NCBI RefSeq assembly: GCF_025802015.1
Contig: NZ_JAOYFC010000001.1
Span: 1,116,001-1,180,000, forward strand
Length of the DNA: 64,000 bases
Direction: 5' to 3'
From: Falsihalocynthiibacter halioticoli
GTDB taxonomy: Bacteria > Pseudomonadota > Alphaproteobacteria > Rhodobacterales > Rhodobacteraceae
This document shows, piece by piece, positions 34,801 to 43,591 of the stretch. The notes beneath the pieces are model-generated. The model saw nothing but the letters and a program-made list of their open reading frames with translations, was not told the origin of the DNA and made no database searches. Within the stretch, counting starts at the first letter, position 1, and every line of letters begins with the position of its first letter. Position numbers and translations under genes: made by a program.

Positions 34801-35803
34801 GGCTCACCATGGAGCCAACCGTGCGGGATTGGTCGTTCGAGGTGCCCATTGATACGGCGGCCTGTAGCTGTTCCGGCCATTCGGAGCGGGCTTGGTCGAT
34901 GGTTTCGCGCACCGCGGCGGCGGTGTCGATGATGTTGTAGCCTTTGCGTTTCACAACCTGCAAAGCCACCGTCGTTTCACCGTTAAAACGTGCTGTTCCT
35001 TCGCGGTCTTCGAAGGTGAGGCGGATGTCGGCAAGATCGCCGAGGGTTACGACACGGTCACCGTTTGTTTTGACCGGAAGGTTGTAAATGTCATCCGCTG
35101 TCGAAAAGCTTGATGGAATTTTTACCGCAAATGTACCGTTTGGCGTTGTAACCTCACCGGCGGCGATCAACTGGTTGTTGTTGGTCACAACATTGATCAA
35201 CTCGGGCGCGGTGACGTTGTAGGCTTCCAGGCGGAGCGGATCGATTGTGACCTCGACCATCTCGTCGCGATAGCCTGCCAGAACGGCCTCAAGTACAGGC
35301 TCAAGCCCTTCGAGACGGTCCTGAAGGTCCTTACCAACACGCACGAGGGTGCGTTCGGGTAAATCCCCTGACAGGTTTACAATGATGATCGGGAATTCAG
35401 AGAAGTTGATTTCGTTGACGGTGTATTTATCCGCGCCAGCAGGAAAATCAGCCTCAACGGTGTTCATCTTGTCGCGAACGTCGGCGATGATCTTGGTTTT
35501 GTCCCAGCCGAATTCAAACTCCAGCGCCGCGCCGGCATAGCCCTCTGCGGCGGTGGTGGACATGGTTTTCAGCCCGTCCAGATCGGAAAGCTCCGTTTCC
35601 ATCGGCTGGACAAGAAGCGTCTCCGCATCTTCGGCCGAAATGCCGGGGAAGGGGACAGAAACGAAAAGAGCCGGGATTTCAATGTCCGGCTCTCCTTCTT
35701 TTGGTAGACCCACGTACGCCGCTGCGCCCGCGATCAACGAGATCGCGATAAACGCAAGCACCATTCGGGCACGGGATCCGGCCCAGTCAACAATTCCGGT
35801 CAT
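31874..35803 (-). CDS. RND-family efflux transporter permease, enlarged
   Basis: A 1309-residue proton-driven inner-membrane pump of the AcrB/MexF superfamily (usual 1020-1100). TM1 is at about 13-31. The helix-4 motif GMLVDGAIVVVEYADR at 398-413 keeps one of the two acidic relay residues (Asp402), with Gly at the second place. The periplasmic porter and docking domains are recognisable. Two extra hydrophobic stretches (about 512-532 and 546-571) interrupt the middle of the protein, and the last 90 residues form an acidic, Pro-rich tail. It is coupled to the adaptor gene by an ATGA overlap. No outer-membrane channel gene is present, so a TolC from elsewhere must serve. Substrate unknown. Confidence 0.93.
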   Translation of the reverse strand: MTGIVDWAGSRARMVLAFIAISLIAGAAAYVGLPKEGEPDIEIPALFVSVPFPGISAEDAETLLVQPMETELSDLDGLKTMSTTAAEGYAGAALEFEFGWDKTKIIADVRDKMNTVEADFPAGADKYTVNEINFSEFPIIIVNLSGDLPERTLVRVGKDLQDRLEGLEPVLEAVLAGYRDEMVEVTIDPLRLEAYNVTAPELINVVTNNNQLIAAGEVTTPNGTFAVKIPSSFSTADDIYNLPVKTNGDRVVTLGDLADIRLTFEDREGTARFNGETTVALQVVKRKGYNIIDTAAAVRETIDQARSEWPEQLQAAVSMGTSNDQSRTVGSMVSQLEGSVLTAIALVMIVVLGALGTRSALLVGFAIPTSFLLCFVLLGAMGITISNIVMFGLILAVGMLVDGAIVVVEYADRRIKEGVGPMHAFTDAAKRMFWPIVSSTATTLCAFLPMLFWPGVAGEFMGMLPVTLIFVLSASLIVALIYLPVLGGVFGRGSRIIENISAWLKRTMPWWARALLVLPMFYLLFLGLMQILNPSYLLGDAASSMGITAIIPGALLFFIGAVGGSAAMGAAAIQRKPKAVKVGKGRTPFGRFIQFIAGNPIMPLVTIGVVIFVVATTFSYFGANNKGVEFFVDAEPEQAIIYVRQRGNLSLEEKDEAVRTVENMILGETGVESVFAFAGAGGLNQNDGGAGAPRDSIGQAQIELTAWEKRPTVKEDWIFGLQREVIDPLYDGNAVLDRLQAKLDAIPGIRVEILNLSRGPASAKPVHLRIKGEDWEDLLTAAETARAKFDETPALIDIDDTMPLPGIDWQIEVDVQKAGRYGTDVATVGGMVQLVTRGLLLDTMRVDSSDEEIEIRVRFPEDDRVLSTLDSLRIRTSEGLVPLSNFVTRKPVAKLAQIDRVDQVRYFDVKAGVAAGWSSISLPPEDEETTGETLAFVSPVSAEEVAEGAAFDLTKTVSGTQEYYKSEVLLDGVTLASVQEQLDTNNDLVIGVVNANERITALTEWLNQEGVFPETVEWEWTGDQEDQAESADFLMKAFAGALGLMFVILLAQFNSFYNSVLVLIAVVLSTTGVLIGMIVMDQAFSIIMTGTGIVALAGIVVNNNIVLIDTYQEYSRYMPQIEAIVRTAQNRIRPVLLTTITTMAGLAPMMFGLSLDFINGGYSIDSPTALWWKQLATAVVFGLGIATVLTLVFTPSLLAVRVWAATYVRWIARALAAMSMGRGSRAAQDWALQREARHAKSPQLDWGNLLEPDGKDETLPNLDELESALDPKDEDAKDAPADETPEPANDSNSEETPPKPKGDGPLAAE

Positions 35804-37029
35804 TGGGCGGCCTCCTTGAAGGTCACTTCAACATGCACGCCATCGGTGACAAACTCTTGTCCCGACGTGATAACGCTTGCCTCATCTGGCAGGCCAGCCA
35901 ACCATACACCATCAACACCATCACGTAGAAGCTGCACTTCGTTAAAGACAACGATGTCGTCATCTCCAACAAGGCGCACACCAAGGTCGCCGTGGTCATT
36001 GAGCGTTAGTGCGGATTGCGGCAACAGGTGGGCCAGCGACCCTTCGGAGGCGACGACGATTTCAACGGTCTGACCATCGCGGATCGAGAGGTCTTTGTTT
36101 GGTACGGTCACTTCAACGCGGAAAGTGCGGGTGGTTGGATCGGCGGAGCGCGATAGGAACGAAACCTGACCGCCGACTTCGCGGCCCGATGCGAGGCGCG
36201 CCATCGCATTTGCGCTAAGCTGAATTTTGTTGACCTCGGTTTCTGGTACGAAGCCCACGAGCTTGATCGGATCAAGCTGCACGATCGTTGCGCATGCAGA
36301 TCCGGGTTGCAGCAGAGAGCCGAGCTCTGCCGTGTCGGTTTCGAGCAAGCCGGAGAATGGAGCCTTGATGTTCAGGCGTTCCAGCTCTTTTTCGGCAGAA
36401 GCAACGCGAGCCTCAGCGGATTTGATCGAGGAATAGGCAGCAGAAAGCGAAGCATTCGCCGATTCAACCGCAGCATGCGCGCTCTCAAGCGCGGCTCTTG
36501 CGGAGGCCACGCGCGTTTCAGAGGCAAAGCCCCCTTCCGAGAGGCGCCGCGCTGCGCGGTCATTGATTTCCGCTTCGTTCAAGCGGGCCTCGGCTTCGGC
36601 AACGCGGGCTTCCGCTTCGGGAACACCAGCCTGCGCGCGCAGCAAGATTGCGTCTGCGTCTGTTTTATCTGCGGCGCGGGTACCTGGATCAATTTCGCAA
36701 AGGAGCGTGCCTTCTTCAACGAAAGCGCCCTTGCGGATCGGTTCCGAAATGACAAGGCCGTTGGTTTCGGAGCGCACTTCCAACTGGCGGGCCGCTTCGG
36801 TCTGGCCCCGCAAAAGCACAGCGTTCTCGATATTCTGGGCCGTAGATTTCAGCGCCACGACTTTAACTTTGTGAACAGGTTTAGAGGCGGCCTCGACTTC
36901 AGGAGTGATTTCTGTGGCTGCGTCCCCTTCGCTTGCGCCGGCTATGCCGAGCAATGCATCGCGCTCAATAACGAGGAAAAACAGAAAAGCCGAAACAAGT
37001 CCGGCTGTTATCAAGGAAATTGGGCGCAT
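35800..37029 (-). CDS. RND efflux periplasmic adaptor (membrane fusion) protein
   Basis: A 409-residue adaptor. An N-terminal membrane anchor (SLITAGLVSAFLFFLVI) is followed by a lipoyl half-motif, a long alpha-hairpin rich in Ala/Glu (EAEARVAEAEARLNEAE ... SAEARVASAEKELERL), the second lipoyl half IKAPFSGLLE, then beta-barrel and membrane-proximal domains. The hairpin tip RLSEGGFASETRVASA resembles the TolC-contact motif. It bridges the RND pump and an outer-membrane channel. First in a two-gene operon, it has a palindromic operator candidate 127-147 nt upstream. Confidence 0.92.
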   Translation of the reverse strand: MRPISLITAGLVSAFLFFLVIERDALLGIAGASEGDAATEITPEVEAASKPVHKVKVVALKSTAQNIENAVLLRGQTEAARQLEVRSETNGLVISEPIRKGAFVEEGTLLCEIDPGTRAADKTDADAILLRAQAGVPEAEARVAEAEARLNEAEINDRAARRLSEGGFASETRVASARAALESAHAAVESANASLSAAYSSIKSAEARVASAEKELERLNIKAPFSGLLETDTAELGSLLQPGSACATIVQLDPIKLVGFVPETEVNKIQLSANAMARLASGREVGGQVSFLSRSADPTTRTFRVEVTVPNKDLSIRDGQTVEIVVASEGSLAHLLPQSALTLNDHGDLGVRLVGDDDIVVFNEVQLLRDGVDGVWLAGLPDEASVITSGQEFVTDGVHVEVTFKEAAQ

Positions 37030-37155
37030 TGAGTCCTCTGGTGTTCTTATTCGTAAATTGCCGAAAATTGGCGTGTGTCAAATACAAAAGGGTTAATAGC
37101 TATTCCACATAGGCGTTTGGTCCTGAATTTCAAACCGAATCCTCGAAAACTTGTC

Positions 37156-37176
37156 TAAACCGCACGGTTCAGTTTA
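37156..37176. promoter_or_regulatory. TetR-like palindromic operator candidate upstream of RND operon
   Basis: The 21-bp element holds the perfect inverted repeat AACCG-CA-CGGTT (37158-37169), partly overlapped by TAAAC-N11-GTTTA (37156-37176). Such nested palindromes near efflux operons are typical of TetR/AcrR repressors, but no tetR gene lies in the window. It sits in the 299-nt region between the divergent RND and yfgM-bamB-der operons and could act on either. Confidence 0.45.
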
Positions 37177-37328
37177 TTTTCTTTGCGACTGTGTTGCAAG
37201 TAGGAGCCACAGTCGGCAATCCTATGTTTTTTATGTGTTCTTACAATGGCCCGTGACAACGCGTTGCCAAGGGCTTTGCCTTCGGGGTAAGAGAGGGGAA
37301 ACCCAGTGTTTAGGGGCAGGAGACAGCC

Positions 37329-37985
37329 GTGAGCGATACCGACAGTTTTATTAATGAGGTTAACGAAGAGGTCCAGAAGGACCAGTTTTACGCGTTTGTG
37401 CGTAAATACTGGTGGGTTGCGGCCGCGCTTGTTGTTCTGCTTGTTGGCGGCACAGCGTTGAACGAGGCCCGCAAAGCCGGGATCGCGCGGGATGCGCAGG
37501 TCTTTGGCGATTCTCTGGATCAGGCGCTTCTGTTGGAAAGCAGCGACGCACGCCTTGCCGCATTAAATGAAATTCCTGCCAAGGAGGGCGACGCAGGCGC
37601 AATGCTTGATCTGCTGAAAGCCGCCGAAATGGGCGCTTCGGGTGATACCGCTGGCGAGCAGAGCCTTCTACAGGCGATTGTCGCCGATGAAGACGTAAGC
37701 GATGTTTATAAGCAGTTGGCCAAGTTCAAATACGCGCTGTCCCTTGATGCGACCGCTTCGGATGACGAACGCAAAGCGGCCTTTTCCGAGCTGACCGCAC
37801 CGGGTGCGCCGTTCCGGCTCTTGGCTGAGGAGCAAATCGCGCTAATTGATGCGGGTGCTGGCGACCTTGATGCGGCCACTGCGCGCCTGCAATCCATTGC
37901 TGACGATTCCCTTGCGACACCGGCGCTGCGCCAGCGTATCGGCCAATGGCTTGTGGTTCTGGGCGCTCCGGAAGCCGCTCAATAG
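37329..37985 (+). CDS. YfgM-like membrane-anchored TPR protein (TPR_21)
   Basis: A 218-residue protein. A GTG start at 37329 follows AGGAG. The N-terminus SFINEVNEEVQKDQFYAFVRKYW precedes a membrane helix (WWVAAALVVLLVGGTAL, about 28-45), then a periplasmic helical region with TPR-like character. The same layout and the next two genes match E. coli yfgM-bamB-der. YfgM is an ancillary SecYEG subunit that works with periplasmic chaperones. The orthology is supported by synteny more than by motif. Confidence 0.85.
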   Translation: MSDTDSFINEVNEEVQKDQFYAFVRKYWWVAAALVVLLVGGTALNEARKAGIARDAQVFGDSLDQALLLESSDARLAALNEIPAKEGDAGAMLDLLKAAEMGASGDTAGEQSLLQAIVADEDVSDVYKQLAKFKYALSLDATASDDERKAAFSELTAPGAPFRLLAEEQIALIDAGAGDLDAATARLQSIADDSLATPALRQRIGQWLVVLGAPEAAQ

Positions 37986-38167
37986 CGAATTCCTGCACCG
38001 TAACGGGGCTGTGGGCGCTTGTTATTTGCGCCCAATCCTGACGCGGTGCAGAGTATGTCACAGCGAATCGGGCTTGGCCCTCGTGGCGCATGTGTTACTC
38101 TGCCGGCGAATTTGGAACAGGGCAAAAAATGATCCTTCACAAGTGTTTGAGTACTGGAAAGCCTTTG

Positions 38168-39529
38168 ATGAATGGTGTTTCGTCCGCGTCACGCTCTGCC
38201 TATGCTGGGTTTACGCCGCTGCGCACTGGTCTTTTGGCTGTAGTTGCGCTCACGGTTATGGGCTGTTCCGATAAAGAGGTTATCCTGCCCGGCGAGCGGC
38301 TAGATATCCGCGCACCATTCGAGGATTCAGCAGCAACAACCGAGCCGCAGGTTAACCGCAAGCAATCCTTCTCTGCGCCACGGGCCGTGAATAACGCCAA
38401 CTGGACACACCGAAACGGCGGCACAAGCCATTACCTCGGCAATCCGTCCCTTCGCAGCACGCTCGCGCCGCTCTGGAGTGCGTCAATCGGGGAGGGCGAT
38501 AGCCGCAAGAACCGCCTCTCAACCGATCCTGTCGCCGCCAACGGGCGCATTTTTACGCTCGACAGCCGCGCGCGCGTTTCGGCCCATGCCACCAATGGCG
38601 GCCAGCTTTGGTCTGTTGACCTTACGCCAACAGGTGACCGCTCGGGCGAAACCTCTGGTGGCGGTCTTGCGGTGGCGAATGATGTGTTGATTGCCGTTAC
38701 GGGCTTTGGCGAGATGATCGCGTTGAACGTGAAAACAGGTGCCGAACTCTGGACGCAGCGGGTCGACGCGAATTTCAACAGTAATCCAACCATCTATGGC
38801 GATCTTGTTTATGCGGTGAGCCGCGACAACATCGCTTGGGCGGTCAACATCAAGAACGGCCGCGTGCAGTGGCAAATTCCCGGAACCCCGAGCCCGACAA
38901 GTATCGTCGGCAGCGCAGGACCGGCAATTTCTGGGGACCGTGTTCTGTTCCCGTTTAGCTCGGGCGAGATTCTGTCTGCTTTCCGACGCGGTGGCGTGCG
39001 GCTTTGGGCGTCCTCAGTTTCGGGGCGTCGTCCGGGGGCGGCCTATGCAGGGATCACTGACATCACCGGCGATCCTGTCGTTGTCGGCAGTACCGTCTAT
39101 GCGGCCAACGCTTCCGGTCGTACCGTGGCGCTTGATCTGCGTAGCGGTGATCTGAAATGGACCGCACCAGAAGGCTCAACCGGCCCGCTTTGGGTCGCCG
39201 GAGGCTCTGTGTTCCTTGTAAGCGATCAGGCCAAACTCGTGCGGCTCAACGCCAATACAGGGGACATCATCTGGAAGGTGGACCTGCCGTATTTCGAGGC
39301 CGAAAAGATCAAGAAGCGCAAAACCATCTATGCCCACCACGGCCCCGTTCTTGCGGGCGGACGGCTTTGGCTGGCGTCAACGGACGGTTACCTGCGCAGC
39401 TTTGACCCAACCGATGGCCGCGAGGTTGCACGGATCGAATTGCCCGATGGCGCAACGACAAACCCGATTGTGGTCAATAACACGCTTTATATCGTGACGA
39501 CTGCGGGCAACCTTCTGGCCTACCGCTAG
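38168..39529 (+). CDS. bamB: BamB-like outer-membrane assembly lipoprotein (PQQ-like beta-propeller)
   Basis: About 453 residues from ATG 38168, which has GGAAAG 6 nt upstream; an in-frame ATG at 38129 would add 13 residues. The signal sequence ends in the lipobox LTVMGC with Cys as the lipid-modified residue, followed by SDKEVILPGERLDIR. The body is an eight-bladed PQQ-type propeller with repeated blade motifs such as VDLTPTGDRSG, ALDLRSGDLKW and RLNANTGDIIWKVDL. BamB supports insertion of beta-barrel proteins by BamA. It is in the yfgM-bamB-der operon. Confidence 0.9.
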   Translation: MNGVSSASRSAYAGFTPLRTGLLAVVALTVMGCSDKEVILPGERLDIRAPFEDSAATTEPQVNRKQSFSAPRAVNNANWTHRNGGTSHYLGNPSLRSTLAPLWSASIGEGDSRKNRLSTDPVAANGRIFTLDSRARVSAHATNGGQLWSVDLTPTGDRSGETSGGGLAVANDVLIAVTGFGEMIALNVKTGAELWTQRVDANFNSNPTIYGDLVYAVSRDNIAWAVNIKNGRVQWQIPGTPSPTSIVGSAGPAISGDRVLFPFSSGEILSAFRRGGVRLWASSVSGRRPGAAYAGITDITGDPVVVGSTVYAANASGRTVALDLRSGDLKWTAPEGSTGPLWVAGGSVFLVSDQAKLVRLNANTGDIIWKVDLPYFEAEKIKKRKTIYAHHGPVLAGGRLWLASTDGYLRSFDPTDGREVARIELPDGATTNPIVVNNTLYIVTTAGNLLAYR

Positions 39530-39619
39530 GGCTAATTTCACCAGCCCTTGTGAAAAACGCTTTAAGTCGCGCCCCGTATCGTGATACGGAGCCGTCTGAT
39601 CCGTGCATTGGAGCATGAT

Positions 39620-41080
39620 ATGAGCTTTACCCTTGCCATCGTGGGCCGCCCAAATGTTGGGAAATCCACGTTGTTTAACCGCCTTGTTGGCAAACGACTC
39701 GCCTTGGTCGACGACCAACCCGGCGTGACGCGCGACTTGCGCGAAGGTGCGGCGCGGATTGCCGACTTGAAATTTACCGTGATTGATACGGCGGGACTTG
39801 AAGAAGCGACCGACGAAAGCCTTCAGGGGCGGATGCGGGCACTGACCGAGCGCGCGGTTGATATGGCCGATGTTTGCCTTTTTATGATCGACGCGCGGGC
39901 AGGGGTCACAGCAACAGATCGCGTGTTTGCCGATATCCTGCGCAAGCGGGCTGATCACGTTATCCTTGCCGCGAACAAGGCCGAGGGCAAAGCCGGTGAA
40001 GCCGGAGCGCTGGAAGCCTATTCGCTGGGTCTTGGCGATCCGCTAAGCCTATCTGCGGAGCATGGCGAAGGGGTAAGCGAGCTTTATACAATGCTCGCAC
40101 CAATTGCGGACGAGCTTGCCGAGAAACAGGAAAGTTTCGAGCCAGAAACAGACGTTGAAATCGACGAGGACGAGGATGAGGACGCCCCGCGCGTTCCGAC
40201 CAAAGCCAAGCCCCTACAAGTTGCGGTTGTTGGCCGCCCGAATGCAGGAAAATCCACGCTTATCAACCAGTTGCTTGGCGAGGATCGTCTTCTTACCGGC
40301 CCCGAAGCAGGGATCACACGAGACTCGATTTCGGTACAGGTGGATTGGAATGGCGTGCCTGTTCGCCTCTTTGATACGGCCGGAATGCGTAAACGCGCCA
40401 AGGTTCAGGAAAAGCTCGAGAAACTATCGGTATCCGATGGATTGCGCGCGGTGAAATTTGCCGAGGTTGTTGTTGTACTGCTTGATGCGGCGATCCCGTT
40501 CGAGCAACAAGATTTGCGTCTCGCCGACCTTGTCGAACGCGAAGGGCGGGCTGTTGTCGTAGCTGTAAACAAATGGGACGTTGAGCCGCATAAACAACAG
40601 AAACTCAAAGACTTGCGTGAATCCTTCGAGCGCCTCTTGCCGCAATTGCGCGGCGCGCCTTTGGTGACCGTATCGGCCAAAACGGGCCGTGGTATGGATC
40701 GCCTTCAGGACGCCATCATGCGCGCTCATGAGGTCTGGAACCGCCGCGTCACCACCAGCCAATTGAACCGTTGGCTCATGGCCATGATGGAGGCCCATCC
40801 GCCCCCCGCACCGGGTGGCCGTCGGATCAAGCTGCGCTACATGACACAAGCCAAAACCCGCCCGCCGGGGTTTGTTGTGATGTGTTCGCATCCGGAGAAA
40901 CTGCCCGAAAGCTATTCTCGTTATCTTATCAATGGGTTGCGAGAAGACTTTGATATGCCGGGAACGCCGATCAGGCTTTATATGCGTAGCCAAGCCGCCG
41001 CGAACCCCTACAAGGATCGCAAAAAATCCACCCCAAGCCGCCTGCGCAAGCACCTCGGCAAAGGGGCAGCAGACGAATAA
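39620..41080 (+). CDS. der: Ribosome biogenesis GTPase Der (EngA)
   Basis: A 486-residue protein with two tandem GTPase domains, unique to Der. First: GRPNVGKST (8-16), DTAGLEE and a degenerate G4 NKAEG. Second: GRPNAGKST (about 205), DTAGMRKR and NKWD. An acidic linker (EIDEDEDEDAP) joins them. The C-terminal KH-like domain contains LRYMTQAKTRPPGFVV. ATG 39620 follows GGAG and matches the family start MSFTLAIVG. It acts in 50S subunit maturation. It is last in the operon and is followed by a terminator. Confidence 0.96.
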   Translation: MSFTLAIVGRPNVGKSTLFNRLVGKRLALVDDQPGVTRDLREGAARIADLKFTVIDTAGLEEATDESLQGRMRALTERAVDMADVCLFMIDARAGVTATDRVFADILRKRADHVILAANKAEGKAGEAGALEAYSLGLGDPLSLSAEHGEGVSELYTMLAPIADELAEKQESFEPETDVEIDEDEDEDAPRVPTKAKPLQVAVVGRPNAGKSTLINQLLGEDRLLTGPEAGITRDSISVQVDWNGVPVRLFDTAGMRKRAKVQEKLEKLSVSDGLRAVKFAEVVVVLLDAAIPFEQQDLRLADLVEREGRAVVVAVNKWDVEPHKQQKLKDLRESFERLLPQLRGAPLVTVSAKTGRGMDRLQDAIMRAHEVWNRRVTTSQLNRWLMAMMEAHPPPAPGGRRIKLRYMTQAKTRPPGFVVMCSHPEKLPESYSRYLINGLREDFDMPGTPIRLYMRSQAAANPYKDRKKSTPSRLRKHLGKGAADE

Positions 41081-41101
41081 CGACTGCTCAGATGATCAAC
41101 G

Positions 41102-41131
41102 AAAAGGCCCGTGCGTTGCGCGGGCTTTTTT
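41102..41131 (+). terminator. Rho-independent terminator after der
   Basis: Arms GCCCGTGC/GCGCGGGC (one wobble), further paired by A/T at the base, with loop GTT, are followed by six T. Confidence 0.87.
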
Positions 41132-41521
41132 GCGTTTGGAGCATGGTGAAATGGGGCGTCAATCTATGCAGTAGCCCGCCGTTGCTGTGCGCCGATCTCG
41201 CAGGTTTCCGCCAATTGTGGTGAACCGTTGGAGGTGGCATACCCAATCCCTAGCTTAATATTAATTGGGAGGGACAGGGGCGCCTGTTCGATCAGCTTGT
41301 TGTATTGATCTTGCCACCCGACCTACCTCAGACGACAGCATTTAATCTCGTTTCACGATGCTCTCACCTAAATCGCGATTTTCCAGATATCTCACAGACC
41401 TCACGAAAACGTCATCATCAATTCACGCCCTTAATTGATCCAACATGAGCTCGGCCTCGTAGTTGGAGTACTGAAACTTCGGGCAAGTTGTTTTGCTCGA
41501 GCCACAATTATGGAGGCAAAA
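41132..41521. other. Gene-free stretch upstream of the outer-membrane barrel gene
   Basis: This 390-nt stretch between der and the barrel gene contains no supported gene. An AT-rich word CTTAATATTAATTGGG (from about 41255) is the only local palindrome (TTAATATTAA). A long leader or a regulated promoter for the barrel gene is likely but not provable. Confidence 0.4.
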
Positions 41522-42046
41522 GTGAAAAACAAATTTGCATTGGGCGCGGCCGTTTTGGCAATTTCAACAACTTCGGCGCTCGCTCAGGATTGGTCCGGCT
41601 TCTATGCCGGTGGGGGAATTGGCAACCTAAGTATTGATACAAGCCTTGACGGTGTCGATGGCAATAGCACCACACTCGGTGTCCACGCTGGATATCGCTT
41701 TGACTTGGGCGAGGCCGTTCTTGGCGGTGAATTCGAGTATGACGCTGCTGATGTTGAGCTTGTTCCCGGTGCTGTGACTGCGGACAGCGTGATGCGCTTG
41801 AAGGTTACTGCTGGTTACGACCTAGGCTCGACATTGCTTTATGTCGCGGCTGGTTCTGCTCAGGTCAATGTTGATGGCCTCGGAGACGAGTGGGGCGGGT
41901 TCTTGGGCCTTGGTGCCGCATATGAGATCGCGCCACAAACCGTGATTGGCTTGGAAGTGCTCCAGCATGAATTCAAAGACATCGCTGGGTCTGGCATTGA
42001 CGCAGACGCAACAAGCGTTGGACTAAGAGCGTCCTGGAGGTTCTAA
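41522..42046 (+). CDS. Small outer-membrane beta-barrel protein (OmpA/Omp25-like barrel)
   Basis: A 174-residue protein from GTG 41522, which has GGAGG 5 nt upstream. An ATG 12 nt earlier overlaps that ribosome site. The signal peptide KNKFALGAAVLAISTTSALA is cut before QDWSGFYAG, a start shared by many eight-stranded outer-membrane proteins of alphaproteobacteria (GFYAGGGIG). Alternating amphipathic strands end in the aromatic-terminated SVGLRASWRF, the usual C-terminal BAM-recognition residue Phe. No peptidoglycan-binding domain follows. Function unknown; structural or adhesive roles are typical. Confidence 0.85.
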   Translation: MKNKFALGAAVLAISTTSALAQDWSGFYAGGGIGNLSIDTSLDGVDGNSTTLGVHAGYRFDLGEAVLGGEFEYDAADVELVPGAVTADSVMRLKVTAGYDLGSTLLYVAAGSAQVNVDGLGDEWGGFLGLGAAYEIAPQTVIGLEVLQHEFKDIAGSGIDADATSVGLRASWRF

Positions 42047-42066
42047 GACCTCTAAGGGGAGAAAAA

Positions 42067-42100
42067 AGGCCCGCAGTGTGAAATGCACTGCGGGCCTCTT
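42067..42100. terminator. Bidirectional terminator between barrel gene and serS
   Basis: Twelve-bp perfect arms AGGCCCGCAGTG (42067-42078) and CACTGCGGGCCT (42086-42097) are flanked by A6 on the left. That flank gives T6 for the serS transcript. CTCTT follows on the plus strand. It serves both converging genes. Confidence 0.87.
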
Positions 42101-42120
42101 AATGGACGTGTTTGTATTGC

Positions 42121-43413
42121 CTAGACCAATTCGCCTTCGGCAGTGATGCGCGTCTTGCCGCCAAGATAAGCGTGCAGGCAAGCGGGAAGGGTGACGGAGC
42201 CGTCCTCTTCCTGTCCGTTTTCCAGAACCGCAATCAGTGTCCGTCCGATCGCAAGGCCAGAGCCATTGAGCGTATGGACGAATTCCGGCTTGCCACCCTC
42301 GGCGGGCTTATAGCGTGCATTCATCCGCCGCGCTTGGAAGTCACCCGCAAGCGATACCGAAGACACTTCGCGATATTGGTCCTGCCCAGGAAGCCAGACT
42401 TCCATATCGTGGGTGCGTTTCATGCCGAAACCAAGATCCCCCGTACAGAGAACAACCGTGCGATAGGGCAGGCCAAGCGCCTCAAGAATGTTTTGAGCGC
42501 ATTCTGTCATCCGCTTGTGTTCCGCCTCTGAGTCTTCTGGGCGTGTGATCGAGACCATTTCGACTTTCTCGAACTGATGCTGGCGAAGCATGCCCGCTGT
42601 GTCGCGCCCAGCAGAGCCGGCTTCCGACCGGAAACATTGCGTTTGCGCAACATAGCGGCGTGGCAAATAGGACTCCGAGATCGTCGTGTTGTTGACGATG
42701 TTGGTCAGCGTCACCTCAGCCGTCGGGATGAGCCACCAACCGTTTGTGGTCTGATAGCTATCCTCGCCGAATTTCGGTAGTTGCCCTGTGCCTTCCATCA
42801 TCTCGGTGCGCACCAAAACCGGCGTGTTGGTTTCGGTCAGGCCGTGTTGATCAATATGTGTGTCGATCATGAACTGCCCAAGCGCACGGTGTAGCCGCGC
42901 CACAGCACCCGAGAGCACAACAAAGCGGCTGCCCGAGAGTTTGGCGGCGGTTTCGAAATCCATTCCGTCTTGTACGGCTTTGATTTCATAGTGTTCTTTT
43001 GGCTTGAACGAGAACTCGCGTGGCGTTCCCCAGCGGCGGATTTCGACGTTATCGTCTTCATCCGCGCCGTCAGGAATGTCATCAGCCGGAGCATTTGGCA
43101 AACCCATCAACAGATCGCGCAGCTTGGCGTCTTCTGCTTTGGCTTCCTCCTCCAGAGTCGCGATCTCTGCCTTTTTCTCGGCAACTAGCGCGCGCAGGCG
43201 TTCAAACTCTTCCTCATCCCCACGGGCCTTTGCAGCGCCGACTTCCTTGCTGGCTTTGTTGCGTGTGGCAAGGGCATCTTCGGCTGCGGCGATCTTTTCG
43301 CGGCGGGCAGCGTCGAGGGCAAGGATCTCTTCGGAGAGAGACGACAGCCCACGGCGAGCCATAGCGGCATCAAAAGCGGCGGGGTTTTCGCGGATTTGGC
43401 GAATGTCGTGCAT
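42121..43413 (-). CDS. serS: Seryl-tRNA synthetase
   Basis: A 430-residue class II synthetase that charges tRNA-Ser and tRNA-Sec. The start MHDIRQIRENPAAFDAAM at 43413 has AAGGAC upstream. Residues 25-105 form the antiparallel coiled-coil arm (ALDAARREKIAAAEDALATR ... EEEAKAEDAKLRDLL) that reads the tRNA variable loop. The catalytic core shows class II motifs, including CFRSEAGSAGRDTAGMLRQH (motif 2) and the C-terminal LNGSGLAIGRTLIAVLEN (motif 3). Confidence 0.96.
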   Translation of the reverse strand: MHDIRQIRENPAAFDAAMARRGLSSLSEEILALDAARREKIAAAEDALATRNKASKEVGAAKARGDEEEFERLRALVAEKKAEIATLEEEAKAEDAKLRDLLMGLPNAPADDIPDGADEDDNVEIRRWGTPREFSFKPKEHYEIKAVQDGMDFETAAKLSGSRFVVLSGAVARLHRALGQFMIDTHIDQHGLTETNTPVLVRTEMMEGTGQLPKFGEDSYQTTNGWWLIPTAEVTLTNIVNNTTISESYLPRRYVAQTQCFRSEAGSAGRDTAGMLRQHQFEKVEMVSITRPEDSEAEHKRMTECAQNILEALGLPYRTVVLCTGDLGFGMKRTHDMEVWLPGQDQYREVSSVSLAGDFQARRMNARYKPAEGGKPEFVHTLNGSGLAIGRTLIAVLENGQEEDGSVTLPACLHAYLGGKTRITAEGELV

Positions 43414-43591
43414 GTCGTCTGTCCTTTGTGTTGATCTATGCGTCGTGCGCACCATATGCCTTAGAACCTCCCTTGAAGGAAAGGGAGAAATGCAGTCGCG
43501 CCACCTTGCCAAGCATTTGGGCCACATATAGGGTGCGCGCCAGAATTCGTGGTGCATTTTGCGCTAACACACAAAGAAAAGGACGACCCTA

